A stretch of DNA of 64,000 nucleotides from assembly GCA_965277595.1 (NCBI GenBank), contig CBDIDH010000001.1:1984001-2048000 (forward strand). The letters run 5' to 3'. The notes beneath the pieces were generated by a model. It searched no databases. It saw nothing but the letters and a program-made list of their open reading frames with translations, and had not been told where the DNA came from. Of this stretch, positions 9,701-18,075 are shown one piece after another. This DNA comes from CBDIDH01 sp965277595. GTDB taxonomy: Bacteria > Planctomycetota > Planctomycetia > Isosphaerales > Isosphaeraceae. Positions within the stretch are counted from its first letter, which is position 1. Each line of letters opens with the position of its first letter. Position numbers and translations under genes: made by a program.

Positions 9701-10418
9701 CGGCTCCGATGATACGCTCACGGTCTGGATCAATGGCGAGAAGGTCTATGATTTTCAGGACCGTCGCGGCTTCAACCCCGACGCCGGTCACTTTGACGCC
9801 CTGCTGGTCAAGGGGGTCAATCACCTCTTAATCAAGTGCGGGAATCGTGGCGGTCCCTGGCAATTCTCGGTCGCCATCGGCCAGCCGGCCGAGCATGCCT
9901 TCCTCGAAGGCCCCGCGCCGGGGGCTTTTGACCCCGAGTCGTACCGCAAGTTTGCCCAAGCCACAAAAGGAAAGGCCGAACACGGCCGGGCTCTCTTCAC
10001 CGACCTCAAGGGCCTTGCCTGCGTCAAGTGCCACGCGGTCGGAGGGCAGGGGGGGGCCGTCGGTCCCGAACTGACGAGCGTCGGCGCCAAGTATCCTAAA
10101 GATGAGATCATCACGGCGGTGCTTTATCCGTCGGCGAAGATCTCGTCGGGATACGAGCCGGTCGTGATCGCCCTGGCCGACGGCCGAATTGTCACCGGGA
10201 TCATCAAGGGGGAAACCGCCGACGCGGTCGAGGTTGAGGACGGCGAGGCCAAGCGAGCGAAGATCCTCAAGGGCGAGATCGACGACCGCAAGGCCAGCCC
10301 GGTTTCCCTGATGCCCAACGGCCTTGCCGAGGGGCTCAGTAAACAAGACTTCGCCGACCTCGTCGCGTATCTGGAAACCCTCCGCGACAAGGACGTGAAT
10401 CCGCCGAAGACGAAGTGA
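6702..10418 (+). CDS. PVC-type heme-binding HEAT-repeat protein (complete)
   Basis: A 1238-residue exported protein. A signal peptide (about residues 1-28, ending ARA) is followed by a PVC dehydrogenase beta-propeller domain (30-370; LFVAEDPMDQVG, GYPWDYHDRTD, MYVADWGMGGWGN). HEAT repeats span about 380-900. A beta-sandwich domain (DTLTVWINGEKVYDF) follows, then a cytochrome c module with ACVKCH near residue 1107, GPELTSVGAKYP and SLMPNGLAEG. It is a paralogue of the partial gene at the left edge. The usual proposal for the family is periplasmic electron transfer coupled to carbohydrate oxidation; this is inference here. A strong hairpin downstream probably terminates transcription. Confidence 0.88.
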   Translation: MTLAQPRRVLPAIALLIAWLAAATTARAALPKVPEGFQIRLVAAVPAVQFPCQVATSPDGTLFVAEDPMDQVGPANQPIDRILIFRDGKDPVVFAEKLNAVFGMAWREGALYVMNMPNLTVLRDTDGDGKADQRTELFHDLGLPAGQPNMFNDHIVSGIQFGIDGYLYISIGDKGVPLAHGPDGRTAQVFGGGSVRCRPDGTGLEVFTNGTRNHLEPNLDARDNLFTYDNTDDGLGWWTRVTHHIDGGYYGYPWDYHDRTDRMLRPMTDYGGGSPCGGIVYKEDAWPEKYRGRAFWTEWAKRNVRAFAFEPKGSTFKVGDVEDFIQPGDVSDFRPLDLALSYDGKTMYVADWGMGGWGNKTEKLGRVYAVTYTGEIKTQPRGKDSDPIDLQIKALAHPSFNERMRAQLVLIGKGQGALAAATSALADPKTEALAKRHLVWVVDGIAGGRPAATAPLIAALGSTVADVRAQAARALGERAIKDAWKALDALLADSDPTVQLQAVIALGRIGNPESIPAIVPIVASDDEYLAFSARKALKRIGAWKVAAKGLDSADPKVRAGLLLAMELVYDNDAATALATFAADSSRPAEERAKALTFLAQGHRKPIPWDGKWWGTQPAKTSPPAKAIDWPGTPLVLAAVRDRLADPAEPVRLAAVADVKVTGDPSALPMLRNRFEAEKAVPVRKEIARVLGALNDRASLPILLAAVRDKSTPEPVRVEALSAVETIGSDEALQGLLALLSAGELGSEKQPRVIAALGRFKNAGATEALLKALTSSNAAVRSAAAESLGTASTAKTAGASLRALLNDPTVDVRKAAIHAIGLLKDRASVPALIESAGKAETSLEAARALTTVPDVRALGVYLRGLTDRSPDLRKAASTAIAAVRDEATPVLESLAKRKELSSATLPELRKIFAGVRPVRTWETLGPVPIKTEPPFAVSGPIDLKAKYPGFKDEPLVWKTTKAVDRDGQVDLARIYGSDDDLAAFGYAEIKSPIERKATFSVGSDDTLTVWINGEKVYDFQDRRGFNPDAGHFDALLVKGVNHLLIKCGNRGGPWQFSVAIGQPAEHAFLEGPAPGAFDPESYRKFAQATKGKAEHGRALFTDLKGLACVKCHAVGGQGGAVGPELTSVGAKYPKDEIITAVLYPSAKISSGYEPVVIALADGRIVTGIIKGETADAVEVEDGEAKRAKILKGEIDDRKASPVSLMPNGLAEGLSKQDFADLVAYLETLRDKDVNPPKTK

Positions 10419-10470
10419 GTCGACGTTTCTTTCTGTTCATGATTTCCCGGTTCGAGCGTCCAACATCCCC

Positions 10471-10509
10471 CGGTTGGCCGAGGTGTCCTCCGCGATCCTC
10501 GGCCAACCG
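10471..10509 (+). terminator. Hairpin after the PVC heme protein
   Basis: A perfect 13-bp stem: CGGTTGGCCGAGG at 10471-10483 pairs with CCTCGGCCAACCG at 10497-10509 across a 13-nt loop. Pyrimidine-rich TCTGTCTGTCTGTCTCCC follows. It lies 50 bp after the stop at 10418. Confidence 0.65.
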
Positions 10510-10553
10510 TCGTCTGTCTGTCTGTCTCCCTTGCGAGGGCGGATCAGGACCCC

Positions 10554-11393
10554 ATGCCGCACGATGAGCCGAACCAGGCGACGACCGGATCAACCCCCCG
10601 GCCCAGGCGCGAGCGAAGCACCCGATACCCGGGCGTGACGCTCGCCGAGGCCATCAAGCTCTGCGAGTCGATCGAGAACCTTGGCGTTGACGGCCTCACG
10701 GCGGGCGACATCGCCACGTCGCTCGGCTACAAGAACATCAAGACGAACACCTTTTCGGCCCGGCTCAGCGCGGCGAGGCAATTCGGTCTCCTCGCGTTGA
10801 CCGGCGAAGGTTACGGACTGACCCCGCTTGCCCGCGAGATCCTCCATCCGATCGATCTCGACGACCTGTCTCGGCTGCATCGCCAGGCCCTTGTCAAACC
10901 GCCGCTTTACGCCGAGCTGGCCGAGCGCATGGGGGGCAAGAAGCTCCCCGACGTGGCGATTCTCGGCAACGTGCTCTATCACACCTTTCAGATCATCGCC
11001 TCGGCGAAGCAGTCCGCGGCCGAGGCGTTTCTTGAGTCGGCGAGATTCGCGGGCGCACTCGGCGACGACCAGGTGTTTCGACCCAACGGCCGGGCGACCG
11101 TCGCAACATCGTCGGAACCTCCGATCGCACCTGAGCCGAAGATTGACGCGTCCCCTCTTTCCCCGGCTCGCGTCGGCCCCAGACGCCCCGCGACTCGGCC
11201 CAGGTCGAACGAGGCCAGACTGGACCTTCGGCTCTGGGACGCCGACGCGGGGAAGACCATTCGCCTCCGCGCTCCGGAGTCGATCAGCCCGGCGAGCTTT
11301 GAACGGTTCCTGCAAGCGTTTCGACTCCTGGTGAAAATCGAGGAGCCGGGCCTTGAAGACGATTCGGAAGGACCGAGGACCGAGGATTCATGA
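10554..11393 (+). CDS. Hypothetical protein with winged-helix-like N-terminal domain
   Basis: A 279-residue soluble protein of unknown function. Residues 28-110 (YPGVTLAEAIKLCESI, then DIATSLGYKN, ARQFGLLALTGEGYGLTPLA) look like a winged-helix module in which a helix-turn-helix is followed by a wing, as in archaeal-type or DUF-class DNA-binding proteins. A helical segment to ~175, a Pro/Arg-rich linker and a short beta-rich C-terminus (LDLRLWDADAGKTIRLRAP) follow. The last residues (GPRTEDS) are encoded by units of the heptad repeat element that begins at 11370. DNA binding is my inference from helix pattern only. Confidence 0.7.
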   Translation: MPHDEPNQATTGSTPRPRRERSTRYPGVTLAEAIKLCESIENLGVDGLTAGDIATSLGYKNIKTNTFSARLSAARQFGLLALTGEGYGLTPLAREILHPIDLDDLSRLHRQALVKPPLYAELAERMGGKKLPDVAILGNVLYHTFQIIASAKQSAAEAFLESARFAGALGDDQVFRPNGRATVATSSEPPIAPEPKIDASPLSPARVGPRRPATRPRSNEARLDLRLWDADAGKTIRLRAPESISPASFERFLQAFRLLVKIEEPGLEDDSEGPRTEDS

Positions 11394-11440
11394 CCAGGGG
11401 GCGGGCTTTTTCGAAGATCGGTCGTCGGCAATTCTCCTGA
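11370..11440. repeat. Heptad palindromic element, copy 2 (overlaps a stop codon)
   Basis: The left arm consists of GGACCGA, GGACCGA, GGATTCA, TGACCAG, then a core GGGCGGGCTTTTTCG, a degenerate right arm (GATCGGTCGTCGG) and the family end GCAATTCTCC. The first units lie inside the 279-residue gene and carry its stop codon at 11391. Confidence 0.7.
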
Positions 11441-11574
11441 TGGGTCGTCTCGGCCCCTGGACGATCGGCGCTGGCTGGCGTAGCATCGCCGGAACCTGAG
11501 AAAATAGGGTCGCGCACTTTTCGGATGAGGCCAGGACGGGGGCGACGTTGAATTTGACGGAGAGACCGGGATCG

Positions 11575-12987
11575 ATGGGCGACGATCCGCCGATACCGGC
11601 CGGGCGGTGGGCGACAGCCACCTTTCTGGCTCTTTTTGCGATGAACCTGCTCGATTACACCGATCGCTATGTTCTCTCGGCCGTTTTGCCGCAGGTTCGC
11701 AAGGATTTTCAACTGACCGGCGTGCAAGGTGCCTGGCTGACAACCCTTTTCCTGCTGAGTTATTCCCTCGTCAGTCCGTTCATGGGTTACGCGGGCGACC
11801 GGATGAAACGGACGCATTTACTGGCCCTTGGCGTCGGCGTCTGGAGCCTGGCGACACTGGCGAGCGGCCTGGTGGCCACGTATGGACAGCTTTGCATGGC
11901 TCGCGCCTTTCTCGGGATCGGCGAGGCAACCTATGGCGTGATCGCGCCCACGATCCTGATGGACCTTTATTCGAGAGAGGCCCGGTCGCGGGTCATGTCG
12001 GCCTTTTACCTGGCGATGCCCGTGGGCGCGGCCCTTGGCCTGGTCCTTGGCGGCTGGATTGGTCAACTTTACGGCTGGCACCTCGCCTTTTTCGTGGTCG
12101 GAGCCCCGGGAATCGCGGCGGCCCTTCTGGTCCTCTTCCTGCCCGAGCCGGTCCGGGGTTCGAGCGAGGGAATCGACCCCGCCAGGCTCGTCGCGCACGA
12201 AAAAGCCGGGGCGAGCCGCGAGGATTACCTCGACCTGATGGTCAACTCGTCGTATACATATGCCGTTCTCGGCATGGCATTTTACACGTTCGCGATCGGC
12301 GGTCTTTCCGCCTGGCTGCCGACCTTGATGGTCGAGACGCGCGGGTTTGGGCAGGGGCGGTCGACGTCCCTGCTCGGGCTCACGACGCTCTTTGCCTCCA
12401 TCATCGGCATGGGAACCGGCGGCTGGCTCGCCGATCGTCTGGCGAAGGTCAACCCTCGGGCGCTTTTCCTGGTTCCGGGGCTGGCCCTGATCGGTTCGAT
12501 TCCGTTTATCGTGATGGGTCTGGTGAGCACAAGGGAACCTACTATCTACGCGGGCATCTTCTTCGCGGAGATGCTCATGTTCATGAACACGGGGCCTTGC
12601 AACGCGGTGATCGCCAACGTGGTGATGCCGAACATGCGATCGGCGGCGTATGCGGTGACGCTCTTCGCGGTTCATGTCCTGGGCGATATCTGGTCGCCCC
12701 CCTTGATCGCCTGGATCTCGGCCACCTTTTCCGAGCGCGACGCGATGGCTTCGATTTTCGGACGCGCCTTCGCGAAGCTGGGCGCCGTGCCGACGCAGTT
12801 GCCGGGCTTCTCGCCGCAAAACTGGGTGGCCGGAATGCTCGTCTGCGTGCCGGCGGTCCTGCTCGCGGGCCTGGTCATGCTCGCCGGTGCCCGGCACCTT
12901 CCGCGCGAGATGGCCTTGATGCTGGCGAAGCTCAAGGCGAGGCCAAGGCATCCCGCGGTTGACTCCTGGCCTTCGCTCGCGGATTGA
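11575..12987 (+). CDS. MFS transporter, Spns (spinster)-like
   Basis: A 470-residue inner-membrane protein with about 12 hydrophobic helices. The ATG at 11575 has GGAGAG 10 nt upstream; the TTG nine codons earlier has no ribosome site. The first loop carries an MFS signature (DRYVLSAVLPQVRKDF) and the 2-3 loop has GYAGDRMKR, the canonical G-x-x-x-D-R motif. The helix 4-5 region (GIGEATYGVIAPTILMDL) matches spinster-like lipid or metabolite transporters. A central cytoplasmic loop (~200-225) precedes the second six helices. Substrate is unknown. It follows the hypothetical gene after 181 bp. Confidence 0.87.
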   Translation: MGDDPPIPAGRWATATFLALFAMNLLDYTDRYVLSAVLPQVRKDFQLTGVQGAWLTTLFLLSYSLVSPFMGYAGDRMKRTHLLALGVGVWSLATLASGLVATYGQLCMARAFLGIGEATYGVIAPTILMDLYSREARSRVMSAFYLAMPVGAALGLVLGGWIGQLYGWHLAFFVVGAPGIAAALLVLFLPEPVRGSSEGIDPARLVAHEKAGASREDYLDLMVNSSYTYAVLGMAFYTFAIGGLSAWLPTLMVETRGFGQGRSTSLLGLTTLFASIIGMGTGGWLADRLAKVNPRALFLVPGLALIGSIPFIVMGLVSTREPTIYAGIFFAEMLMFMNTGPCNAVIANVVMPNMRSAAYAVTLFAVHVLGDIWSPPLIAWISATFSERDAMASIFGRAFAKLGAVPTQLPGFSPQNWVAGMLVCVPAVLLAGLVMLAGARHLPREMALMLAKLKARPRHPAVDSWPSLAD

Positions 12988-13129
12988 CCGACAATGGCGA
13001 ATCGAGCGCCTTCACTCTTTTGACAACGGTCGAGGCCACTTTTTTCGCGGCGATGCTCGTTGGAAACGCTGTTTTTCCCGACTTTTTTCCCCACAATACT
13101 TTTTTGAGACCGCTCAGGATCTTTGACCC

Positions 13130-14125
13130 ATGACCGCACCGATTCGCATTGCCGTGACCGGCGCCGGGGGGCAGATTGGCTACGCCCTGATCTTCCGAAT
13201 CGCCTCGGGGGGCCTCTTCGGTCCCGATCAGCCGGTGGCCCTGAGCCTCCTGGAAATTACCCCCGCGCTGCCGACCTTGAACGGAACCTTGATGGAGCTG
13301 GACGACTGCGCCTTTCCGCTCTTGACCAGCGTCAAGGCCACCGATCGCGCCGAGGATGCCTTTGAAGGGGCCGACTGGGTGATTCTCGTCGGCGGCCTTC
13401 CGCGCAAGGAAGGGATGACCCGCGCCGACCTGATTCGCGCCAATGGCCCGATCTTCACCGGCCAGGGGAAGGCGATCAACGAGGCCGCCGGGCCGGACGT
13501 CCGTGTCCTGACCGTGGCCAACCCCTGCAACACGAACGCCCTGATCGCCCGATCGCACGCGCCCAAGATTCCCGCCGAACGCTGGTTCGCGATGACCCGT
13601 CTCGACCAGAACCGCGCCGCCTCGCAACTGGCCTTGAAGGCTGGGGTTCCGGTCGGCCAGGTCCGCAAGGTGACGATCTGGGGGAACCACAGCGACACCC
13701 AGTATCCCGACTACAAGAACGCCCTGATCGGCGGCAAGCCGGCGACCGAGGTGATCAATGATCCCTCCTGGTTTGACGCGACCTTCATTCCGACCGTCGC
13801 CAAGCGTGGGGCGGCCGTGATCGCGGCGAGAAAGTCGTCGTCCGCGGCCTCGGCGGCGAACGCGGCGCTGGATAGCGTCCGGTCGTCGTCCTTCGCCACC
13901 AAAGCGGACGACTGGTTCAGCGCCGGGGTTGTCTCGGACGGCTCTTACGGGATCGCGCCGGGCCTGATTTACAGCTTCCCGCTGCGATCGACCGACGGCA
14001 AAGCCTGGGAGATCGTCCAGGGCCTTTCCATCGACTCCGACGCCCGCGAACGCCTCGACGCCTCGGCGGCGGAACTCGTCGCGGAGCGCGACGCCGTCAA
14101 GGATTTGCTCGGCCCGGGAGCCTGA
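13130..14125 (+). CDS. mdh: Malate dehydrogenase (NAD-dependent)
   Basis: A 331-residue cytosolic enzyme interconverting malate and oxaloacetate in the TCA cycle. The Rossmann motif GAGGQIGYAL is at residues 11-20. Substrate arginines lie in PRKEGMTR (R92, R98). The catalytic pair is Asp159 in RLDQNRA and His187 in GNHSDTQYP. The layout and length match the cytosolic-type MDH subgroup (327-333 residues) rather than the LDH-like subgroup. The ATG follows an AT-rich 140-bp leader with several T-runs. A strong hairpin follows the stop. Confidence 0.95.
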   Translation: MTAPIRIAVTGAGGQIGYALIFRIASGGLFGPDQPVALSLLEITPALPTLNGTLMELDDCAFPLLTSVKATDRAEDAFEGADWVILVGGLPRKEGMTRADLIRANGPIFTGQGKAINEAAGPDVRVLTVANPCNTNALIARSHAPKIPAERWFAMTRLDQNRAASQLALKAGVPVGQVRKVTIWGNHSDTQYPDYKNALIGGKPATEVINDPSWFDATFIPTVAKRGAAVIAARKSSSAASAANAALDSVRSSSFATKADDWFSAGVVSDGSYGIAPGLIYSFPLRSTDGKAWEIVQGLSIDSDARERLDASAAELVAERDAVKDLLGPGA

Positions 14126-14142
14126 GACCAGGACGACCGAGA

Positions 14143-14176
14143 ATCGTTGACCGACATGCGTTTGTCGGTCAACGAT
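14143..14176. terminator. Perfect hairpin between convergent mdh and exported-protein gene
   Basis: ATCGTTGACCGACA (14143-14156) pairs fully with TGTCGGTCAACGAT (14163-14176) around a 6-nt loop. It lies 17 bp after the mdh stop and 26 bp after the minus-strand stop, so it could serve both. The flanking GACCAGG and CTTGGTC units are reminiscent of the heptad repeat family. Confidence 0.6.
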
Positions 14177-14202
14177 CCTTGGTCGATGCAAATCACCTCT
14201 GA

Positions 14203-14718
14203 TCAATTACTGCCGTTCGGCATCTGCTTCATCCAGGGCTTGGTCGCTCCGGTGCTGGTCCGGCCGGTGGTCGGGTCGCGATAGGTCTTGGTCGTTCCCA
14301 TTTCCTCGTCGGTGCCGAGGAAGCTGCCGACGCGATTGAAGAACCGACCGACCGCCGTCGGCTTCTTCTTGGGCGCGGCCGGCGGCGCGGGTCCCCAGTA
14401 GGCCGCGGGCGCGGGGGCTGTTGACGCCGAGGGCTTGACCGACTCGGCCGAGGTGCGAACCACCGGCGAGGCCATCGCCTGGTTCATTCCCGAGACCGGA
14501 CGCGGCTGCGCCGGGCGGGCCGTGCTCGGCGTTGCTGGCCGCGAGGCGATCCGAGCGGCGGGCGCCGGGGTGACTGGTCGAGCCACGGGCGTCGGCGCCG
14601 TCGAAGGGAGAGACGACGCCGAAGGAAGCGGGGCTGGCGACTGACCGAGGCCGAGCGTCGGGAAACCGAGAAGGGGCAGGGCGGCGGCGAGCCGGAGTGC
14701 GGAAGAAGTCGGTCGCAT
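14203..14718 (-). CDS. Exported Pro/Ala/Ser-rich protein of unknown function
   Basis: A 171-residue protein with a signal peptide (about residues 1-25, ending GLGQ). A low-complexity Pro/Ala/Ser stretch spans 26-110. A short basic/aromatic module follows (PTAVGRFFNRVGSFLGTD) and a C-terminus with TKTYRDPTTGRTS. It lies 34 bp downstream of the exported 559-residue protein on the same strand and is probably co-transcribed with it. No enzymatic motif is visible; a structural envelope role is possible. Confidence 0.7.
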   Translation of the reverse strand: MRPTSSALRLAAALPLLGFPTLGLGQSPAPLPSASSLPSTAPTPVARPVTPAPAARIASRPATPSTARPAQPRPVSGMNQAMASPVVRTSAESVKPSASTAPAPAAYWGPAPPAAPKKKPTAVGRFFNRVGSFLGTDEEMGTTKTYRDPTTGRTSTGATKPWMKQMPNGSN

Positions 14719-14752
14719 CGGTTAGGTTCCTTTTTGGAAAAGACGTGTTCCA

Positions 14753-16432
14753 TCAGCGGACGGCGCGGACCGAGGGGCCGCTGCCAGACCGGGCGCTGGG
14801 GTCGAGACCGATGATCCGGCTCCGGGGCCGGGTTCGGTCGACGTAAACCGGGGGGCCTTCGGTGGTCTCGGCCCATCCGCGGTTGTTCGCCGTGTCGATC
14901 ACGTCGACGCGCAGGTGGAACCGGGGGGGGATCGTCGCCGGAACAGTCCAGGTGTACGTTCCCGTATTCGGGATCGGTTCGGGGGTGATCGTCTGCCACT
15001 GGGCGGCGGGCTGATCGGACCGCCACGAGAGCATGACCGGCTTCGCCCCGAGGTGAAGGTCCGACGCTCGCCAGCGGATCGCCACCTTGCCCAGGTTCGC
15101 GCCCGTGCCGACCTGAGCCGGGAGAAGCTGGACCGTCGGCGGTGTCGCGTCCACCTCGACAAGCCATTCGGGGGGATCACCCGGCCCCGGCCGCTTGTCG
15201 CCAAGGCCCGACGCCGCCAGAGCGACGAGCCGGAGACCGTAGGTCCCTTCGCCGCCAAGATCGACGGGGAAGGGAGACGAGGCGTCGGGATCAACGTCCT
15301 TGCGCGCCCAGTTCAGGCCGCCATCCCGCGTGACCCAGAGTTCGACCGTCGCCGGACCGTTCGGGCCGCCGTCTTCCACCTCGTAGCGAAGCGGAAACTT
15401 CGGATTCGAGACGAGAAGCGTCTGAAGTCCCCCCGCCGGGGTTGTCGTCGCCGGAACATTGGCTTCGTTTCCGAACGATCCAAAAGCGGGAGGCTCGGGG
15501 CCTCCAGCCGTCGGCGTGGCTGTTCCCGAACCATTCGTCGAGGGAAACGGGAAAGGCTCGGACGCTGTTGTCGGAGGCGTCGGCGCGGCGGCGGCGAAGC
15601 CTCCCGCGGCGTCATCCTGGGGCGGAAACGCTGGGGCCGTCGAGATTTGCGAGACGGGAGGGGGGCTCGGGAAGTCGCTTGTGTCGTTACTGGCGACGCC
15701 TGGATTCGCGGGCGTCCCTTCGGGAAGGGTGATGACGGCCTCGGTGACGTTGTGGGCCTTGTCCTCGACCGAGGCACGCACCTTGAGCGGCGCGGCCGTG
15801 CCGGCGTCCCAGTTGGCCTCGCCGAGCAAGACGCGCTGAATCGGCACCTGACGCCAGTCGCGGCCCCCTTCAACCTGGTATTCGAGGATCAAGGACTTGA
15901 GGTCAAGATGCTCGTCGCGCACGTCCCAGCGGATCGCGGCGAGGCTCCCGCGTCGGCCGTCGGGCTCGATCACCAGACGAGGAGGAATGGTGTCCACGAC
16001 GACCTTCATGCTCGGCTCAACGCTCTCGTCCTCGGCCGGAAAGAGCTGGCCCCGGGTGTCGAGGGTGCGGACGGCGAACCAGAACTCGGCGTCCCGGGCG
16101 GCCCGAAAGCTGAAGGCGGGGCGGTCGGGCGTGGTCACGCTCACGGGCTTCCAGGAATAGCCGGTGTCCTCGGAAACCCAGAGCTGAACCTCTTTGAGCC
16201 GGGACCGGTCGGCCTTCTCGACGTTGAACGGAATCCGGAAACTCCGGTTCTTGTGATAGATCGTCGGGACCCTCGGAGCTCGACCGCCAGTCGACGTTCC
16301 GGCGGCGCCGGCCGACGTCGTCGCCGCGCCTGTGGCGATCATCAGCGCCAGCGCCAGCGTCAGCACCAGGCCGAGGGCCAGCCTCTGCCCGTTCCACGCG
16401 GCCGGTCGCTTCCGTCGCCCCCTCGGCGTCAC
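14753..16432 (-). CDS. Exported beta-sandwich repeat protein, unknown function
   Basis: A 559-residue protein. The GTG at 16432 is chosen because AGGAG lies 7 nt upstream and a signal peptide follows (basic start, then hydrophobic residues 18-40); an upstream TTG at 16474 lacks a site. Two related halves (about 50-220 and 320-510), each with an Ig-like pattern of LWVSEDTGYSWKPVSV or LWVTRDGGLNWARKDV followed by VDTIPPRLVIEPD or VDATPPTVQLLPA, are joined by a Pro/Ser/Gly-rich linker. The repeated SEDTG and TRDGG blocks suggest sialidase/BNR-like or fibronectin-like strands. Likely periplasmic or surface. It is first gene of a pair with the 171-residue protein. Confidence 0.75.
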   Translation of the reverse strand: MTPRGRRKRPAAWNGQRLALGLVLTLALALMIATGAATTSAGAAGTSTGGRAPRVPTIYHKNRSFRIPFNVEKADRSRLKEVQLWVSEDTGYSWKPVSVTTPDRPAFSFRAARDAEFWFAVRTLDTRGQLFPAEDESVEPSMKVVVDTIPPRLVIEPDGRRGSLAAIRWDVRDEHLDLKSLILEYQVEGGRDWRQVPIQRVLLGEANWDAGTAAPLKVRASVEDKAHNVTEAVITLPEGTPANPGVASNDTSDFPSPPPVSQISTAPAFPPQDDAAGGFAAAAPTPPTTASEPFPFPSTNGSGTATPTAGGPEPPAFGSFGNEANVPATTTPAGGLQTLLVSNPKFPLRYEVEDGGPNGPATVELWVTRDGGLNWARKDVDPDASSPFPVDLGGEGTYGLRLVALAASGLGDKRPGPGDPPEWLVEVDATPPTVQLLPAQVGTGANLGKVAIRWRASDLHLGAKPVMLSWRSDQPAAQWQTITPEPIPNTGTYTWTVPATIPPRFHLRVDVIDTANNRGWAETTEGPPVYVDRTRPRSRIIGLDPSARSGSGPSVRAVR

Positions 16433-16570
16433 GTCAACGCTCCTGTCTGGGTCAAGGCACACACAAAGGGCCAACCCGTTTGGTCCATCGCCCCGATGGG
16501 GCCGCCTCGGCGTTCCCGAAACGCCTCGACCTGAAAGCTTCTGAGAAGAAAGGACTTGCGCTCGATTCGC

Positions 16571-17107
16571 TTACTTGATTCGCACCGATAGCCCGGCGAC
16601 ACAGAGATGAACCGCCCTTGAACTCGCGGCCAGCCGCTGATTGGCCAGCCCTTGAAGATCGTTGAACCTGCGGGCGACCGGATGGATCGGAACTCCTCCC
16701 GAACCCACCTCGTTGGAGACCCAGATGACCCGCGCCTTTCCTTCGGCCGACGCTTCCGAAGCTCGATCCACCTCCGCCAGGATCGCCTCGTCGGTCAAGT
16801 CCGGACCGCCGCCAAGGCCGAGCATCAGGTTCGTCACCCAGAGCGTCAGGCAGTCGATCAGGACCGATCCATCCTGTTCGGTCAATTCGGGCAAGACCTC
16901 GGCCAGCCCTCGGGGCACGTCGCGTGTCACCCATGACGACGGCCGATCGGCCTTGTGACGATCGATCCGGGCGGACATTTCGGGGTCGTCGACCTCGACG
17001 GTCGCCGTCGCAAGGTACGTCACGGGTTCGCGTTCCGACGCAAGGCGCTGGGCGAGCCGGCTCTTGCCCGATCGGACTCCACCAAGGACCAGGATGGTCT
17101 CACCCAT
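16571..17107 (-). CDS. cobU: Adenosylcobinamide kinase / adenosylcobinamide-phosphate guanylyltransferase
   Basis: A 178-residue bifunctional enzyme of the nucleotide-loop assembly of cobalamin. It phosphorylates adenosylcobinamide and then transfers GMP to give adenosyl-GDP-cobinamide. The P-loop GGVRSGKS is at residues 9-16; other family blocks are YLATATVEVDDPEM with the R-I-x-x-H-K segment, DCLTLWVTNL and VSNEVGSGGVP. The ATG at 17107 has GGGAGG 8 nt upstream; the much longer open frame is spurious. It is 149 bp downstream of cobS on the same strand, giving a cobS-cobU unit. No cobT or cobC and no cobalamin riboswitch were seen. Confidence 0.93.
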   Translation of the reverse strand: MGETILVLGGVRSGKSRLAQRLASEREPVTYLATATVEVDDPEMSARIDRHKADRPSSWVTRDVPRGLAEVLPELTEQDGSVLIDCLTLWVTNLMLGLGGGPDLTDEAILAEVDRASEASAEGKARVIWVSNEVGSGGVPIHPVARRFNDLQGLANQRLAASSRAVHLCVAGLSVRIK

Positions 17108-17256
17108 CGACGAGCCTCCCCTTATTCCCGTCCTCGACATCCCAAGGGCATCCGATCCGCGCACCTCCATGCTTTCTGCCGAGGTTATCGACCCAACGCA
17201 TCGACCCTCTTGAAACGAATCGGTCGATTGTTCCGATTCTGCCGGATTATTCCCGC

Positions 17257-18042
17257 TCAATGTCCGAATCCGAACAGCACGAGCGTCAGCAAAAACGTCA
17301 GTTCGCCCAGTTCCACGAGAGCCCCCAGAATGTCGCCCGTCACTCCGCCGAGCCGTGCCGAGGCCAGCCGCGTGGACCCCCAGGTCAGAAGAATCGCCAA
17401 GGCGCCCGCGATCAAACCGGGGCCTCGCGCCACGAGAAACGCGGTGCTCTGGATCACGAACGAGGCCAGGACGCCATCGCGTAAGGTCGTCGCCTCGATG
17501 AGGATACGTCCCGTTCCTTCGGGCCTTGCGTAGACCGCCATTCCCGAGGAAACGAGAATCAAGCAACGCCCGACGACTGCGGCGCCCACGACGGCCATCG
17601 ATCGCCAGCCCGTGTGCATGTCGGCCAGAAGGACGTAACGCCCCAGGATTGCCAGGACGACCGCGACAACGCCATAACTCCCAACCTGCGGTTCACGCAT
17701 CACCGCAAGCCGTTTCTCGCGATCGCCCCAGAGAAAGAGGCCATCGGCCGTGTCGGCGAGTCCGTCAAGATGCAGACCGCCGGTCACGATCGCTCCGGCC
17801 AGAACGAGAAGAAACGCGCCAAGATTCTGGCTGATATGGACTTGGGCCAGAACTTGATTCAAAGCCGCCAGGCCCAGGCCGATTTGTAATCCGACGATCG
17901 GAAAGGCGAAGCGCGACCATTCCAGATCCGCTTTCAGGGTGGCCTCGTTGGCTTCGTTTCGTAAGGGAAGGATCGTCAGGAAGGCGGTCGCCAGCTTCCA
18001 GACGCGAAAGGCGCGACCGAAAAAGGCCCGGGGCGAGGTCAC
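17257..18042 (-). CDS. cobS: Adenosylcobinamide-GDP ribazoletransferase
   Basis: A 261-residue inner-membrane enzyme joining adenosyl-GDP-cobinamide to alpha-ribazole, the last loop-assembly step. Visible hallmarks are the N-terminal FLTILPL, the catalytic/metal region GGLHLDGLADTADGLFLWGDREKRLAVM and the GSYGVVA segment, followed by several hydrophobic helices. The GTG at 18042 has GAGGA ~7 nt upstream; the open frame runs a further 85 codons upstream through palindromic repeats that are not protein-like. The first palindrome of the 18076-18223 array is only 34 bp from the start, so that array is in the leader or promoter. Confidence 0.9.
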   Translation of the reverse strand: MTSPRAFFGRAFRVWKLATAFLTILPLRNEANEATLKADLEWSRFAFPIVGLQIGLGLAALNQVLAQVHISQNLGAFLLVLAGAIVTGGLHLDGLADTADGLFLWGDREKRLAVMREPQVGSYGVVAVVLAILGRYVLLADMHTGWRSMAVVGAAVVGRCLILVSSGMAVYARPEGTGRILIEATTLRDGVLASFVIQSTAFLVARGPGLIAGALAILLTWGSTRLASARLGGVTGDILGALVELGELTFLLTLVLFGFGH

Positions 18043-18075
18043 GGCCTGTCCTCGACTTTCCAAAACGAGCCGGGC

